Assembly (NCBI RefSeq): GCF_900182735.1 | Contig: NZ_FXTU01000001.1 | Span: forward strand, 62,001 to 126,000 | Source: Laceyella tengchongensis | GTDB taxonomy: Bacteria > Bacillota > Bacilli > Thermoactinomycetales > Thermoactinomycetaceae | Length of the DNA: 64,000 nucleotides | Direction: 5' to 3' | Shown here: positions 23,448 through 32,866 of the stretch, in pieces | Numbering within the stretch: the stretch's first letter is position 1 | How the letters are laid out: each line of letters begins with the position of its first letter | The notes under the pieces: model-generated | Seen by the model: the letters and a program-made list of their open reading frames with translations, nothing else | Databases searched by the model: none | What the model was told of the DNA's origin: nothing | Position numbers and translations under genes: made by a program

Positions 23448-24956
23448 TTGGATAGCTTGAAACGAAGGGGACCAGACGCAATGATGGGGAGAAAATGGAT
23501 CGCTGTCTTCCTTCTTACTCTCTTAATCATGGGAGGCAGTGCAGGAAGCGGAAGCGTGGTCTATGCGGAGGAGACGAAGCAAGAATCAGAAGGTTTCAAC
23601 TTGGTCAGTGACTTGCTCACGATTTTCCCAGAAGAGAAGATTGATCGCGCCAAAGCCAAAGGATATGAGACGAAGTTCGCCAAGTACAAGCCGAGTCGCT
23701 ATTCGCTGGAGATGACCCTGGAGGAACGGCAAGCTTGGGAATTGTATGATTTGGCCGCCGATTCGGGCTATATGATGATGCACCATGTAAACAATTTGGT
23801 GTGGCAAGCGTTGCTCTCATGGAACTTCACTGTCATCTTGATCGTAGAAAACGCTTTTTCCCTCGATATTGTCGACGAGTTTGCAGATGCGGTGGAAAAA
23901 GCGGTGCAGCAACTGGCCGGATTCAACGGAAGTGGGTTCGGCCAGACCGGTTTGATGGGCAATTTTCTGTTGATGATGATCATTATTGCCGGGGCGGTTA
24001 TCGCTTATCAAGGGATCATCAAGAAGAAGACGCAAGACGCCTTGTCATCGATGATTACCAGCGTGGTGATCCTGATCTTGGGAATGGCCTTCTTCGCCAA
24101 TGCGGGCGGGGTTATGCGTTATTTCAATGACATCAGTAGCGGCCTTAGCCAAGAGGTGATGGGTGTAGGAATCGATTTCCAAGCGGAGTTGAGTGATGAT
24201 GAAGTGACTTATCCCGCTGACGTTTCCTCGCTGATCATCGCTGACAAGTTGTACAACATGATGGTTTACGAGCCGTATATCATGCTGCAATACGGCAAAA
24301 CGTCGATTGACAAAGAGATTACGCCAGAACGGATTAACAAGATCTTGAATCACAAAGTGGGTAGTAGTGCCCGAAAACAAGCGGTGATCGATGAGAAGAA
24401 GGGAAGCAGTGAGCGGGGCATCGAACCCAATCCGATGGTGACGACGATGGGTGTATTTGAGCGGTTGACTCTGTTGTTGCTACTCTGCATATCCCATTTG
24501 ATCTTAGGCTTGCTTTTCTTCATCATCGCCGGGGCGATGATTGTCTACCAATTCATGTTTGTGCTGATCGCTTTGTTCGCTCCGTTTGCGTTCTTGATGG
24601 CGCTTAATCCCAATTGGTCGTCGGTGGCAACAAACTGGTTCAAACGGTTTATCGGGTATCAAGTGATTAAATTGATCGTCGGCGTTTTTTTCAGCATGCT
24701 GCTTACCATCTCCCAATTTCTCTACGCTATGAACCCTCCTGACAAGGTGGGGTACATCTGGACCATCGCCATGCAATTGATCTTGGTGGTCGGCGTGATT
24801 TGGAAGCGGAATGAACTGTTCAGCATCATGAAGGCGCCGATGGGCAAAATGGATAACTTCAAAGGCGAACTCAATATTGAGATGCCGATCAATTATGTTA
24901 CGAAATATACGGAAAATCTGGCCGCGCGCGCGGGGAAAATCAAGTTGCGCAAATAG
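23448..24956 (+). CDS. Polytopic T4SS channel protein (TcpH/VirB6-like, CD3337/EF1877 family)
   Basis: About 502 aa with a signal peptide (WIAVFLLTLLIMGGSAG), an extracellular region, then roughly seven transmembrane segments, including MGNFLLMMIIIAGAVIAYQG, ALSSMITSVVILILGMAFF and YQFMFVLIALFAPFAFLM. This is the layout of the mobilome membrane proteins TcpH, ConG and Tn916 ORF15. GAAGAGGG suits TTG 23448; TTG 23442 and ATG 23481 are alternatives. The short cytoplasmic C-terminus ends KIKLRK. It should form the membrane pore with TcpC and the ATPase. Confidence 0.83.
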   Translation: MDSLKRRGPDAMMGRKWIAVFLLTLLIMGGSAGSGSVVYAEETKQESEGFNLVSDLLTIFPEEKIDRAKAKGYETKFAKYKPSRYSLEMTLEERQAWELYDLAADSGYMMMHHVNNLVWQALLSWNFTVILIVENAFSLDIVDEFADAVEKAVQQLAGFNGSGFGQTGLMGNFLLMMIIIAGAVIAYQGIIKKKTQDALSSMITSVVILILGMAFFANAGGVMRYFNDISSGLSQEVMGVGIDFQAELSDDEVTYPADVSSLIIADKLYNMMVYEPYIMLQYGKTSIDKEITPERINKILNHKVGSSARKQAVIDEKKGSSERGIEPNPMVTTMGVFERLTLLLLLCISHLILGLLFFIIAGAMIVYQFMFVLIALFAPFAFLMALNPNWSSVATNWFKRFIGYQVIKLIVGVFFSMLLTISQFLYAMNPPDKVGYIWTIAMQLILVVGVIWKRNELFSIMKAPMGKMDNFKGELNIEMPINYVTKYTENLAARAGKIKLRK

Positions 24957-24977
24957 GGAAAGAGGAGGGCGCAACCC

Positions 24978-25547
24978 ATGTTTAATACAGATTTGCCCAG
25001 TGGTCGCCGCAAATTGTTTGCGTTGGTGCTCGGCGTGTTTCTCATCGTCGGATTTTCAGTTAAGTATCTGCTCATCTGGCTCGGTTGGGTGGGAGGCGCC
25101 GATCAGACCTCCCGCCCAATTCAGGGGCCGGTGGCCGCAGTTGGGTCTGACACGGAGTCTACTTCGGTGACGCCTGAAGAGGTGGCACAGGCGAAACGGG
25201 TCGCCGAACAGTTTATTCAAGCTTATACGACGGTGGATTTTAAACAACGAGACGCTTGGCTGGCGTCACTGAAAAGCCTGACTACGCCTTCCCACTATGC
25301 GGTGTTGGAGCAAGAGGCGACCCAGGCCCGTTCGCCAGAAGACACGGTGTCCACAGCATTCTCCAAACAAGGCAGAATGGATTGTGAGGCGGTGGCGTCG
25401 CGCGTTTCCTGCCTCGCGGAAGTGATCGTGATGGAAAAAGGGCCGAAGGAGTCCCTGCCGGTGGAGCGGATTTACCAGCTGCTCTTAAATGCTGACGGGG
25501 AGCGCTGGGTAGTGGAGGAGGCGCAAGCACGTGGCAACCTCGAGTAG
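24978..25547 (+). CDS. Bitopic NTF2/VirB8-like T4SS accessory protein
   Basis: A 189-aa protein: one N-terminal transmembrane segment (LFALVLGVFLIVGFSVKYLLI), a polar linker, then a domain beginning AKRVAEQFIQAYTTVDFKQRD, which resembles the NTF2-like fold of TcpC/VirB8. It holds two Cys (MDCEAVASRVSC) that could form a disulfide outside the cell. The operon thus encodes two VirB8-like proteins. AGGAGGG lies 9 nt before the ATG, and the gene overlaps the next by 17 bp. The fold call is inference. Confidence 0.6.
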   Translation: MFNTDLPSGRRKLFALVLGVFLIVGFSVKYLLIWLGWVGGADQTSRPIQGPVAAVGSDTESTSVTPEEVAQAKRVAEQFIQAYTTVDFKQRDAWLASLKSLTTPSHYAVLEQEATQARSPEDTVSTAFSKQGRMDCEAVASRVSCLAEVIVMEKGPKESLPVERIYQLLLNADGERWVVEEAQARGNLE

Positions 25548-26658
25548 ACCTGCGACCGTCACGATCAAGAAGCCGTACATCATTCAAGGAAGAAAAGAAA
25601 AAACCGGCCGTGAAGCGAAAGTGTTGTTTCTTTCCATCCTGGCTGGTGGGGGGATTTTCTTTCTGTTTGTCTGCGCGCTACTAGGGCTTCTCTTCTTGAA
25701 TCTCTTCACCGAGGGACAAACGGGGAGCGAAGTGGAACAATGGGAAGTGGCCGAAGGCTTCCCGCAGGTGGCGCAAAAATACCTACCTATTTATCAGGCA
25801 GCTGCCAAGAAGTATGGGGTACCATGGCACATTTTAGCCGCCATCCACAAGGTAGAAACCAACTTCGGCCAAGATTTGAGTGTGAGTTCGGTGGGGGCGA
25901 AGGGCCACACCCAGTTTATGGATAAAACGTGGGTCGGCTGGTCTTACCCAGGGGGAACAGCGCTCGGGGATTTGCCTGATTCCGTGGACATCACCAACCC
26001 GAGTCTCATTGCCAAATACGGCGGTTACGGGGTGGATGGCAACGGGGATGGCAAGGCTGATCCGTATGATCCTGTCGATGCCATTTACGCCACGGCCAAT
26101 TATCTGGCGGCCAACCACAGCCAAGGCGAAGATTGGTTTGGCAGGAAGGGGCCCATCTGGCGCTACAACCACGATTATGAGAATTATGTGTTGAAGGTTA
26201 AGCGGTATGCTGATTCGTTTGCCCATCCTGTGCTGACGGCGGGGGGAACCGGGATTTCAACTGGCCAATTTGTCTGGCCCGTGCAAGGGGGACGCATCAC
26301 ATCGCCCTTCGGCATGCGTTTTCATCCAGTGAAGAAAGTATACACCTATCATGAGGGATTAGATATCGCCAACCGAGCGGGCAGCCCGATCTTGGCCAGC
26401 GACGGAGGCGTGGTGGCGGAGTCGCGTGAAGCCAGCGGTTACGGGTGGATGTTGGTCATCGACCACGGCAATGGGTTTCGCACGTTGTATGCGCATATGT
26501 ACCCTGAAGACGTCAAAGTCCGCGTCGGCCAAAAAGTCTCCAAGGGGCAAGTGATCGCCTTGGTGGGATCAAACGGATGGAGCACCGGCCCGCACTTGCA
26601 TTTTGAGGTGCGGAAGAACGGGCAACTGATTGACCCTAGCTTAGTGGTGAAGCAGTGA
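25531..26658 (+). CDS. Bifunctional cell-wall hydrolase of the T4SS: lytic transglycosylase plus M23 peptidase
   Basis: A 375-aa membrane-anchored enzyme: transmembrane segment (VLFLSILAGGGIFFLFVCALLGLL, residues about 32-55, split by context), an SLT-like domain (KYGVPWHILAAIHKVETNFG with the catalytic Glu near residue 112), an NGDGKADPYDP calcium-like loop, and a C-terminal M23 metallopeptidase (SPFGMRFHP, HEGLD, HLHFEVR zinc motifs). Such double enzymes (TcpG, CwlT, ORF14 of Tn916 with other C-terminal peptidase types) open peptidoglycan for the channel. Here the peptidase is M23 rather than NlpC/P60. GTG 25531 has GGAGGAGG 9 nt upstream. Confidence 0.88.
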   Translation: MATSSRPATVTIKKPYIIQGRKEKTGREAKVLFLSILAGGGIFFLFVCALLGLLFLNLFTEGQTGSEVEQWEVAEGFPQVAQKYLPIYQAAAKKYGVPWHILAAIHKVETNFGQDLSVSSVGAKGHTQFMDKTWVGWSYPGGTALGDLPDSVDITNPSLIAKYGGYGVDGNGDGKADPYDPVDAIYATANYLAANHSQGEDWFGRKGPIWRYNHDYENYVLKVKRYADSFAHPVLTAGGTGISTGQFVWPVQGGRITSPFGMRFHPVKKVYTYHEGLDIANRAGSPILASDGGVVAESREASGYGWMLVIDHGNGFRTLYAHMYPEDVKVRVGQKVSKGQVIALVGSNGWSTGPHLHFEVRKNGQLIDPSLVVKQ

Positions 26659-26769
26659 GCGGGTCAGATGGAGTAGAGGTTGTCCCGCGCTAGATGGCGA
26701 ATTTGTAAGAGGATATGTTTGTCGAAAATGTGAAAATGAAGTGGGCATTTCGGCGAGAAAGGTGGGAGT

Positions 26770-29388
26770 ATGTTGTTCGGTGAGTGGAATAAAGTTCCAA
26801 AAGGCGGCGATGACCAGCTCAGCCTTGTCGCAAGATATTTTTTCTTTGGCGTTCTCGGCTTAGGCCTGTTGATCGGCGTCTTGTACGCTTGGCGGTTCCT
26901 GGAGGGACTGTTCGGTGAGCAAGGAAAGGCCGAAGAAGCGACGGAAGCGGTGAGTAACACTTTTCAATGGCTTGGCGGCCAATTGTCATCTTGGATTCCG
27001 CTCGTCATCCTCTTAGCGATCATCATTATTGGAGGGATCATCGGCACTCAGCTGATGACCAAGTCCCATTATCGGAAACGGGCGGAGGAGCAAGTGCGTT
27101 ACTTGCGGATTCTGCCGTCTAATCGCATCGAATTGGACCTGGATAAAATAGAAGAATTGACGAGAACGTTTGGCGGCATGGTTCGTCCTATCCGGATGCG
27201 CCTGCGGTACGGCCGCCCATGGTTTCGACTCCGGTTTGCTCTGCCGGCAAACAGCAAGGAGATTGGCATTTATCTCGCTTATCCGGGGGATAAGGAAAAC
27301 AGTGTGAAAGACACGCTACGTAGCGTTTATCCCGCGGCAGAGCTACATGACATTCCTGAGGAGCAGTTCCCGGGGCCGGACAAAGGTGGTTCGGGCGGGC
27401 ATTTCATCTTTAAGATCGGTCAGAACAAAGGGTTGCCGCTCGCTTCGTTGAGTCAGAAGAAACAGAGTCATTTGGGTAGCATATTGAACTGTTTGCGGCC
27501 GGGAACGTATCTGGATCTTCAATTCTCTCCTGTCAGCTGGAAAGAGGTGGAGGAGCGGACGGAAGACGCTGTCGATGACTTGAAGCGGAAAAAAACGAAA
27601 GATATGGACCCGGAAGAGCGCTCCCGCCGTGTCAGCTTGGTGCAACGCTTCACCGGGCGGGAACTGAGCTTTCATGTGCGGTTGTCGGTCTGGTCCAATT
27701 CTGAAAACTCCGTCTCTGTCGTGCGCTCTACCGCCGAATCGGTGGAAACGGCGCTCAAATACGATGGAGCGATCCAATTCATCCGCCATGACTGGTGGAA
27801 TCCATTGAGAGACAACAATTTGGTTCCGATTCCATATCCCTGGACGATCATGACTTGGACGGGGGATGAGATTGCCAACCTTTTGCACATTCCGCCATCT
27901 AACCACTACATTTACCAGGAAGCGAAGGAGGAAGGCCCTGACACGCGCGGCTATATCGTGCACTTGGAAGACAACCAACGCTCTTTGAAGCCGGATGAAT
28001 GGACCGATGGCGTCTTGATCGGGAAAATCCACCATCCGCTCGAACAGCGGGAAGTGCGCGTTCATTACGAACAGCTCAGCAAACACTTCATCTTGACCGG
28101 GGCCAGCGGCATGGGAAAATCAAGCCTGGCCGTAGAAATGATTCAATCCATTCTGGATGAGTGGTTCGATAACCCCGATGAAGCACCGGGCTTCACCATC
28201 ATCGACCCGGCGCGGGAGATCATTCCCATCATCGAGAACCGTCTGCGCATCGCCGAGAAGGTGGGGGTGAATGTACCAAAAGAGAAGATTCACCATTTCA
28301 ACCTTACTCACGATGCGACCCATGTTCCGTCATTAAACTTGTTGCACAAAGTTGAAGGGATGTCGACCAACCAGCTGGCTGAACAGCTGGCGACGGTGCT
28401 GGTGACGTTTGAGGAAGCGGATGAGGCGCTGTCCCGCTCCAAACGCCTCATGGCGATGGCAATCCAAAGTTTGTTGGAAGATAGTGAAACGCATACCATC
28501 TTGGGTATTGATGATATTTTCCGCAACAACGCGTTTCGCAACAAAGTGATCCAAAATGTGCAGGACCCTTATGTCAAGCGCTTCTGGGCCAATGTCGACG
28601 AAGCGGAATTGAAGCGGGAGGCGGAGCGGGTATTGCACCGGATTGACCGTTTGCTGCAAAGTCCGACCATGCGCCGGTTGTTCTGCCAGAAAGAGATGAG
28701 TTTGGACATCAGTAAATACATGGATGAAGGTCATCTGGTGATGTTTGACACTTACGGGCTCAAAGATTATGACATCCTGGTAACTATCGGGCAGCTGATC
28801 AACCAATATTACCAAGTGGCCCGCAAACGAACCACAGGCTCCAAATTCCATTTGATGATGGTGGATGAAGTGCACTTGGTGCAAATTCCGCTACTGACGG
28901 AAATCCTGCAAGAAGACCGCAAGTATCCGTTTGGCATGGGATTGATCACGCGAGAAATCGACCATTTCAACAACGAGGAATTGATGCAAGCCATCCGGTC
29001 CAATATCGGGATGGTGTTGAGTTGCGGACAAACAGAAGGGTCGGACGAAGTGGAAAGCATTACGCGTAAACACGTCACGTCCAGCTTTTTGGAGAAGTTG
29101 CCAGAACGGCACGCCGCCGTATACATCCGCTCAAAGCGGCGCCAACGCAGTGATGTGACCACCTGTGTCGTGCAAAATGAACCGCCGGTGGTCTACCGGC
29201 CCGATGGGAAAGTGGCAGATCACCGCACCAAGGAGAAAGATGATGCCTTGCAGTGGGGACTGGAGTGGGGTTTGGAGATCATGAAAGAGTCATCCGAAGT
29301 TCGCCCGATCGAAGAAGTGGATCACGAAATCGCCGAATATATGAACCAGTCCCTCTATTTTGACAAACGCTCCGAATCAGCGAATTAA
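26770..29388 (+). CDS. Membrane-anchored HerA/VirD4-like ATPase of the T4SS
   Basis: An 872-aa protein with two N-terminal transmembrane segments (about residues 24-46 and 73-95) and a RecA-like ATPase: Walker A GASGMGKSS near residue 445, FTIIDPAREI, then HLMMVDEVHL as Walker B near residue 698, and GLITREIDHFNN. The layout of membrane anchor plus hexameric ATPase is that of a coupling protein, but the sequence is unlike the FtsK-type TcpA/ConQ, so it may be a different class of motor. AAAGGTGGGAG precedes ATG. The 111-bp gap before it is the largest in the operon; a terminator follows. Confidence 0.78.
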   Translation: MLFGEWNKVPKGGDDQLSLVARYFFFGVLGLGLLIGVLYAWRFLEGLFGEQGKAEEATEAVSNTFQWLGGQLSSWIPLVILLAIIIIGGIIGTQLMTKSHYRKRAEEQVRYLRILPSNRIELDLDKIEELTRTFGGMVRPIRMRLRYGRPWFRLRFALPANSKEIGIYLAYPGDKENSVKDTLRSVYPAAELHDIPEEQFPGPDKGGSGGHFIFKIGQNKGLPLASLSQKKQSHLGSILNCLRPGTYLDLQFSPVSWKEVEERTEDAVDDLKRKKTKDMDPEERSRRVSLVQRFTGRELSFHVRLSVWSNSENSVSVVRSTAESVETALKYDGAIQFIRHDWWNPLRDNNLVPIPYPWTIMTWTGDEIANLLHIPPSNHYIYQEAKEEGPDTRGYIVHLEDNQRSLKPDEWTDGVLIGKIHHPLEQREVRVHYEQLSKHFILTGASGMGKSSLAVEMIQSILDEWFDNPDEAPGFTIIDPAREIIPIIENRLRIAEKVGVNVPKEKIHHFNLTHDATHVPSLNLLHKVEGMSTNQLAEQLATVLVTFEEADEALSRSKRLMAMAIQSLLEDSETHTILGIDDIFRNNAFRNKVIQNVQDPYVKRFWANVDEAELKREAERVLHRIDRLLQSPTMRRLFCQKEMSLDISKYMDEGHLVMFDTYGLKDYDILVTIGQLINQYYQVARKRTTGSKFHLMMVDEVHLVQIPLLTEILQEDRKYPFGMGLITREIDHFNNEELMQAIRSNIGMVLSCGQTEGSDEVESITRKHVTSSFLEKLPERHAAVYIRSKRRQRSDVTTCVVQNEPPVVYRPDGKVADHRTKEKDDALQWGLEWGLEIMKESSEVRPIEEVDHEIAEYMNQSLYFDKRSESAN

Positions 29389-29395
29389 AAGAGAC

Positions 29396-29426
29396 AACCG
29401 ATCCCGCGCCTGCCGGGATCGGTTTG
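29396..29426 (+). terminator. Terminator-like hairpin after the T4SS ATPase
   Basis: An 11-bp stem aaccgatcccg/cgggatcggtt with a 7-nt loop; only a short T-run follows, so partial read-through into the next gene is possible. Confidence 0.55.
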
Positions 29427-29459
29427 CTACCAAGAGACCGAGGGGTGGAGGCGAAGACG

Positions 29460-29771
29460 ATGTTCAATATGTTTAAGGCGATATTCCAGTTGTTCCGGTC
29501 GGTCATCCTATTTGTGGAAGTCGCGTTCATTTCTTATGTGGTGGGAAGTTCCATCCAATCCACCTCGTTTATGGTGATTTCGTTTGCCGTGTTATGCGGC
29601 TTACTGTTCTGGTCGGCCACACTTAGTATTTCCATTGCCTGGGTGGTACTTGGGTTCTCTATGTTTCACTTTTATATGGACCAAAACATCCTGACGAGCG
29701 CGGTGGCCGCTGTCATCATGGGCTTGTTGCGCTTGGTTGTCTGGAAATTGATGGCGTATATCAAAAAATGA
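29460..29771 (+). CDS. Small membrane protein at the end of the T4SS operon
   Basis: A 103-aa protein made almost entirely of about four hydrophobic segments (LFRSVILFVEVAFISYVVG, FMVISFAVLCGLLFW, LSISIAWVVLGFSMF, LTSAVAAVIMGLLRLVVW). GGGGTGGAGGCG before ATG 29460 sets the start; an upstream TTG at 29424 overlaps the hairpin. No family is recognised. Its position after the coupling-type ATPase suggests, but does not prove, a role in the secretion system. Confidence 0.65.
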   Translation: MFNMFKAIFQLFRSVILFVEVAFISYVVGSSIQSTSFMVISFAVLCGLLFWSATLSISIAWVVLGFSMFHFYMDQNILTSAVAAVIMGLLRLVVWKLMAYIKK

Positions 29772-30069
29772 CCTAACCAAATATAAGCTTTCTGGCGTGT
29801 TTCTTGAAGGTTTCAAAAGTAGCAGGAAAGGGAGCATGGAATAAAGCAGTGCGGCTGAGCCGAAAGCGGGCAATGAGGTGATCGCGTCCACAGATGCGAT
29901 GGTTGCCCGCACCCAAAGTTCAGCAACGAAGCCATTTTCCGTTGAAGCGTCCAAAAGTGCAGGCTCAACATCCACCTTCAGCCGTATGCTGTGTTTCGGC
30001 GACTCATACACCTATGGCGCTCCATCTGTTATACTGACAAAGATGAATTCGCAGATGGAGGGTTGGTCT

Positions 30070-30387
30070 GTGCAACGGAAGTGGATGGTATATTACGTCA
30101 TCTTGATTGCGGTGTTTCTGGCTGGCCGGTGGGGGATGCTCATGTGGCTCGGCTTTTCGATGGAGCAAGCGACCCAGTGGCAACGCACGTTGTATGTCGG
30201 ATGGGTGCACGCGTTCATTTTGGGTTTCTTGGTACCGCCGTTTGTGTGGCTCGCTCGCAAAATTCTTGCCCTGGTTAAAGAGCGGGTGCAGTCGCCGGCT
30301 TTGCGCATCTTCACGCAGTTTTACAGCATGGTGTTTTTGCTTATGCTTTTTGTGACGATATATTACAGTTTCCTTTTGTCTTTTTAA
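30070..30387 (+). CDS. Small membrane protein, three predicted helices
   Basis: A 105-aa protein from GTG 30070, 8 nt after GGAGGG. Segments WMVYYVILIAVFLAGRW, TLYVGWVHAFILGFLVPPF and FTQFYSMVFLLMLFVTIYY are transmembrane; basic residues lie in the loops (ARKILALVKER). Family not recognised. The 298 bp before it (29772-30069) hold no supported gene. Confidence 0.6.
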   Translation: MQRKWMVYYVILIAVFLAGRWGMLMWLGFSMEQATQWQRTLYVGWVHAFILGFLVPPFVWLARKILALVKERVQSPALRIFTQFYSMVFLLMLFVTIYYSFLLSF

Positions 30388-30567
30388 AGGTGATGGCATC
30401 CAACCGATGGGGTTTGGGTGCTATTTTGTTTGGAGTGAGGGGTGTGTGGGGCAACATGATCTGTAGGATTGAGGATAAGTGCGCCATCAGGGAACAGACT
30501 GGCTTTTCTGTTTAAACAGGGGAAGTCCGGCGACGTGCACTTGATGTGACTGACAGGAGGTGGGAAC

Positions 30568-31560
30568 ATGCGGGCGGACCGTTTGCTTTCCATTTTATTG
30601 TTTCTACAGCAACGCGGGAAAATGACCACCAAAGAGCTGGCTCAAGCCTTGGAAGTTTCCGTGCGCACGATTCACCGTGACATGGATGCTTTGAGCGCGG
30701 TTGGTATCCCGGTCGTGGCCGAACGGGGAAAAGCAGGGGGTTGGCGCCTCTTGGATGATTTTCGCGCGAAGTTGACGGTGCTCAACCGGGAGGAAATTTC
30801 GTCTTTGTTTGTTGCGCCTTCGCTGCATGTGTTGCAAGATTTGGGGATAGCTGGGCAGGCGCGGCTGGCGCGGCAGAAATTGATGGCCGCTATGCCGAGC
30901 GCTTATCGTCAGGCGGCAGAGCAGATATGGGAACGCATCTATGTCGATACCAGCACATGGAGGCAGACCACGGACAGGGGCCGGTTTTTTAGGGAGATGC
31001 AACAGGCGGTGTGGCGTGAGCAGCGGGTGCGCATTCGATACGAACGCGCAGACGGGCACATCGTGGAGCGGAAGATCGATCCGCTGGGCTTGGTGGCGAT
31101 GGGAAGCAAGTGGTATGTCGTTGCGCGGACTGGAGAAGGCATGCGCACCTATCGAATGAGCCGCATACAAGCGGTGGATCGGTTGGAGGAAACCTTCATT
31201 CGCCCTGCCTCGTTTCGGCTGGCCGGTTATTGGCACGAGTCGAAACAAGCTTTTGTTGAAAACCTTCCGCAATATCGGATTGAAGTGGAGTTGTCCCCAG
31301 CGATTGTAGAGCGGCTTCGGTTTGGCGGACGCATCGTTAAAGAGATTCAAACGGACGCCCCCTTGCCGGATGGCTGGATTCCTGCCACCCTGTGGTTTGA
31401 TGTAGAACAAGAGGCGGCAGAGTATGTGTTGGGTTTTGCCGATCAGATACGGGTGCGCGCCCCAGCCGCACTAAGAACGAAAATCATCCAGATGGCACAA
31501 GCGGTCTTGCGACACTACGGGCGGCAAATGGACGGCCAAGGCGAACTTCAACTTCCCTGA
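30568..31560 (+). CDS. WYL-domain transcriptional regulator
   Basis: A 330-aa regulator with an N-terminal HTH_11 domain (MRADRLLSILLFLQQRGKM, then ELAQALEVSVRTIHRDMDAL), the linker WRLLDDFRAKLTVLNREE typical of the family, a WYL domain (YERADGHIVERKIDPLGLV, KWYVVARTGEGMRTYRMSR) and a WCX C-terminal part. WYL domains sense nucleotides or other ligands, and such proteins often control defence or DNA-damage genes. AGGAGGTGG precedes the ATG. Its targets are unknown; it is followed by a terminator. Confidence 0.92.
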   Translation: MRADRLLSILLFLQQRGKMTTKELAQALEVSVRTIHRDMDALSAVGIPVVAERGKAGGWRLLDDFRAKLTVLNREEISSLFVAPSLHVLQDLGIAGQARLARQKLMAAMPSAYRQAAEQIWERIYVDTSTWRQTTDRGRFFREMQQAVWREQRVRIRYERADGHIVERKIDPLGLVAMGSKWYVVARTGEGMRTYRMSRIQAVDRLEETFIRPASFRLAGYWHESKQAFVENLPQYRIEVELSPAIVERLRFGGRIVKEIQTDAPLPDGWIPATLWFDVEQEAAEYVLGFADQIRVRAPAALRTKIIQMAQAVLRHYGRQMDGQGELQLP

Positions 31561-31705
31561 GCTGGGTGAGGTACAAACGTTAGTCTCCCTGTGAGCGCAT
31601 TGGCGCCGATGCAAAAAACGCTTTCCTCACGAGATCATGGGCAGAAGTGCAACAACTAACTCTAGGCAGTCTCTAATAAACAGGTTCATCTTACCTTTAC
31701 GTACG

Positions 31706-31732
31706 AAACTCCCCTAATCTGGGGGAGTTTTT
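31706..31732 (+). terminator. Intrinsic terminator
   Basis: Stem aaactcccc/ggggagttt with a 7-nt loop and TTTTT; ends the WYL gene transcript. Confidence 0.85.
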
Positions 31733-31793
31733 GCATAGCTTGGCCCAATCAGGGGATGCTAATGGAAAACAAAGGAAAATCGGAGGCTAGATT

Positions 31794-32861
31794 ATGCCGC
31801 GAATCATTGCAGTGGGAACCGCCGTTCCACCCTACGAACTCCGCCAGATTGAAGCCAGACAATTTGCGAAGCGCCTGTTTGGAGAGACTTTTCCAGGTAT
31901 TGAAAGGCTGTTAAAGATCTTTGAAAACACGGCCATAGCCACACGATATGTGAGCAAACCGCTTGAATGGTTTGAGCGGGACCATTCGTTTCAAGAGAAG
32001 AATGAAGCGTATGTAGAAACAGCTTGTCGGCTGGGCGCTGAAGCGATTCAGCGTTGTTTAGCACAAACCGATATCGCGCTGGATGAGATTGACCATCTGC
32101 TGGTCGTCTCCACGACGGGCATGGCCACCCCCAGTTTAGACGCTAGGCTGATTAATTACTTGGGCTTGCGTAACGACGTGAAGCGCACGCCGATCTGGGG
32201 GCTGGGTTGTGCCGGGGGAGCGGCGGGATTGGCACGGGCTGCGGCGTTTGCCAAAGCTTGCCCCGGCGACCGCGTGCTGTTGGTGGCGATAGAATGTTGT
32301 AGCTTGACTTTCCGTCGCCAAGACCGTAGCAAAAGCAACCTTGTAGCCACGTCGCTGTTTGGGGATGGAGCAGCTGCCGTTCTGGTTACGGATGGGGTAG
32401 GAGAAGCCCGATCCGACGGGGCTCACTGGGAAATTACTGCCTCTGACAGCTATTGTTGGCCAGACTCGCTAGATGTCATGGGCTGGGATTTTATGGACGA
32501 TGGGATGAAGGTGATTTTTTCTAGGGATATTCCCACTTTGATCAAGCAAGAAGTTAAAGGGGTGTTAGAGCCGTTTTTGGCTACCCATCAGTTGACCGTC
32601 CCCCGGCTTGACCGCTTATATATGCATCCGGGCGGGAAGAAGGTGCTGGAGGCTTATGAGGAAGCGCTAGGTATGTCCCCCGACAAGTTGGCGAGTGCCT
32701 ACCAGGTGTTGAAGCAATACGGCAATATGTCCTCGGCCACGGTCTTGTTTGTGTTGGAACAAGACATGCACCAACCGTTGCTTCCGGGGGAGCGGGGATT
32801 GCTGGCCGCTTTGGGTCCAGGATTCAGTTTGGAGATGGTTTTATTGCAAGCGAAGGGGTGA
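31794..32861 (+). CDS. bpsA: Type III polyketide synthase, BpsA-like
   Basis: A 355-aa homodimeric thiolase-fold enzyme that extends a fatty acyl starter with malonyl-CoA to give triketide or tetraketide alkylpyrones. The catalytic triad is visible: Cys139 (LGCAGGAAG), His278 (MHPGGKKV) and Asn311 (YGNMSSAT). The N-terminus ITAVGTAVPPYELRQ-like sequence and C-terminal GPGFSLEMVLL are family-typical. The neighbouring gene, probably translated from an ATG 6 bp past the stop, encodes a methyltransferase-like protein, the same pairing as B. subtilis bpsA-bpsB. ATCGGAGG is upstream of the ATG. Confidence 0.9.
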   Translation: MPRIIAVGTAVPPYELRQIEARQFAKRLFGETFPGIERLLKIFENTAIATRYVSKPLEWFERDHSFQEKNEAYVETACRLGAEAIQRCLAQTDIALDEIDHLLVVSTTGMATPSLDARLINYLGLRNDVKRTPIWGLGCAGGAAGLARAAAFAKACPGDRVLLVAIECCSLTFRRQDRSKSNLVATSLFGDGAAAVLVTDGVGEARSDGAHWEITASDSYCWPDSLDVMGWDFMDDGMKVIFSRDIPTLIKQEVKGVLEPFLATHQLTVPRLDRLYMHPGGKKVLEAYEEALGMSPDKLASAYQVLKQYGNMSSATVLFVLEQDMHQPLLPGERGLLAALGPGFSLEMVLLQAKG

Positions 32862-32866
32862 GAGGG

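Noticed and set aside
21081..24974. Long minus-strand frames across the T4SS genes
   Set aside because: They are antisense to intact, motif-bearing genes with overlapping starts and stops; high GC at codon position 3 opens such shadows.
29601..30011. A 136-aa minus-strand frame
   Set aside because: Half of it is antisense to the small membrane protein at 29460-29771, and the rest shows no recognisable domain or ribosome binding site.
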